Positions 63,778-64,000 of a DNA stretch of 64,000 nucleotides are shown here, piece by piece; position 1 is the stretch's first letter, and the number at the start of each line of letters is the position of its first letter. The stretch spans positions 37,568-101,567 of the forward strand of contig NZ_JJMU01000062.1 of NCBI RefSeq assembly GCF_000757725.1. Direction: 5' to 3'. Both the position numbers and the translations under genes were made by a program. Under the pieces are notes generated by a model that did not search any database, was not told the DNA's origin, and saw nothing but the letters and a program-made list of their open reading frames with translations. This DNA is from Sphingobacterium deserti (GTDB lineage Bacteria; Bacteroidota; Bacteroidia; Sphingobacteriales; Sphingobacteriaceae).

Positions 63778-64000
63778 CAATATGTAGACATTTGCCATTG
63801 CACAAACCCTCCCTGCAAAGGTTTCAAGCGACGGGGTTTTGAATACTTTTGCCCTACAAAAGTATTTGCTTTGCCGCGGCATGCGGCGGAAGGGATGAGG
63901 GGTAGGATTGGTATTGAGTAATGTGTAGTGCGTAATGCGAAAGGTATTCTATATTTATTGCTTCTGACCATTATTAAACGACATGTCGCCTCGAAAGCTT
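63778..64000. other. Non-coding segment with palindrome and a terminal repeat copy
   Basis: AATACTTTTG (63842-63851) and CAAAAGTATT (63857-63866) form a perfect 10-bp hairpin. A GCCGCGGCATGCGGC string follows. The last 40 bases repeat the segment at 63737-63776, including a sixth TATTAAACGA copy and TCGCCTCGAAAGCTT. A frame on the minus strand across it looks accidental. The block is cut by the window edge. Confidence 0.55.

Noticed and set aside
63714..63971. 85-residue minus-strand frame in the repeat block
   Set aside because: It crosses the palindrome and repeat copies and has no start signal or protein-like pattern. It is probably an accident of repeat sequence.

Overview
The window comes from a Bacteroidota chromosome, most likely family Sphingobacteriaceae (Sphingobacterium/Pedobacter-like). 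The reasons are two SusC/SusD pairs, a DUF4374/TonB-receptor/PepSY iron locus, the DUF3822-rsmD-coaD order, a short Bacteroidota-type arginine decarboxylase, and repeated promoters of the Bacteroidota form TTTG-N19/20-TAnnTTTG. No tRNA, CRISPR array, prophage or intact insertion sequence was seen. The genus is an inference.

Layout. 0-3.9 kb: partial HAD phosphatase, proline dehydrogenase, S4 RNA-binding protein, aroB, ThuA-like protein. 3.9-14.8 kb: a tandem duplication of a susCD pair, including a decayed copy of the upstream terminator. 15-19.3 kb: PBP4-type carboxypeptidase, UMF1 transporter, LutA-like Fe-S protein, Tat-exported sugar isomerase-like protein. 19.5-24.5 kb: three consecutive POT peptide transporters. 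24.6-31.6 kb: dolichol-phosphate-mannose-synthase-like glycosyltransferase, ruvB, a HEAT-like protein with a RecD-like helicase, DUF3822-rsmD-coaD, and a DEAD-family helicase. 31.6-37.3 kb: a heptameric repeat tract, an outer-membrane barrel, grpE-dnaJ, ftsE, a small conserved gene, a LuxC-like acyl-CoA reductase and a divergent ferredoxin. 37.4-46.6 kb: DctA-like symporter, arginine decarboxylase and argS (divergent), two oxidoreductases, RNase P RNA, and an NtrC-type response regulator. 46.6-53.4 kb: small membrane proteins, an ATP-cone/Mrr nuclease, a sirtuin lacking the zinc cysteines, gdhA, a zinc alcohol dehydrogenase and an AraC regulator. 53.5-56 kb: small orphan envelope genes, one broken by an in-frame stop. 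56.2-63.1 kb: an iron-acquisition operon resembling xusABC of Bacteroides thetaiotaomicron, extended by a second XusB-like lipoprotein and a membrane-anchored anti-sigma-like protein. 63.2-64 kb: a non-coding block of nested direct repeats.

Most of the window is housekeeping. The most notable parts are the extended Xus-like operon, the twin SusCD modules that lack adjacent carbohydrate-active enzymes, the ATP-cone/Mrr nuclease, the zinc-less sirtuin, and three tandem tracts with a shared 7-bp period. Several starts were moved downstream from TTG codons to nearby ATG codons. These are stated per gene.
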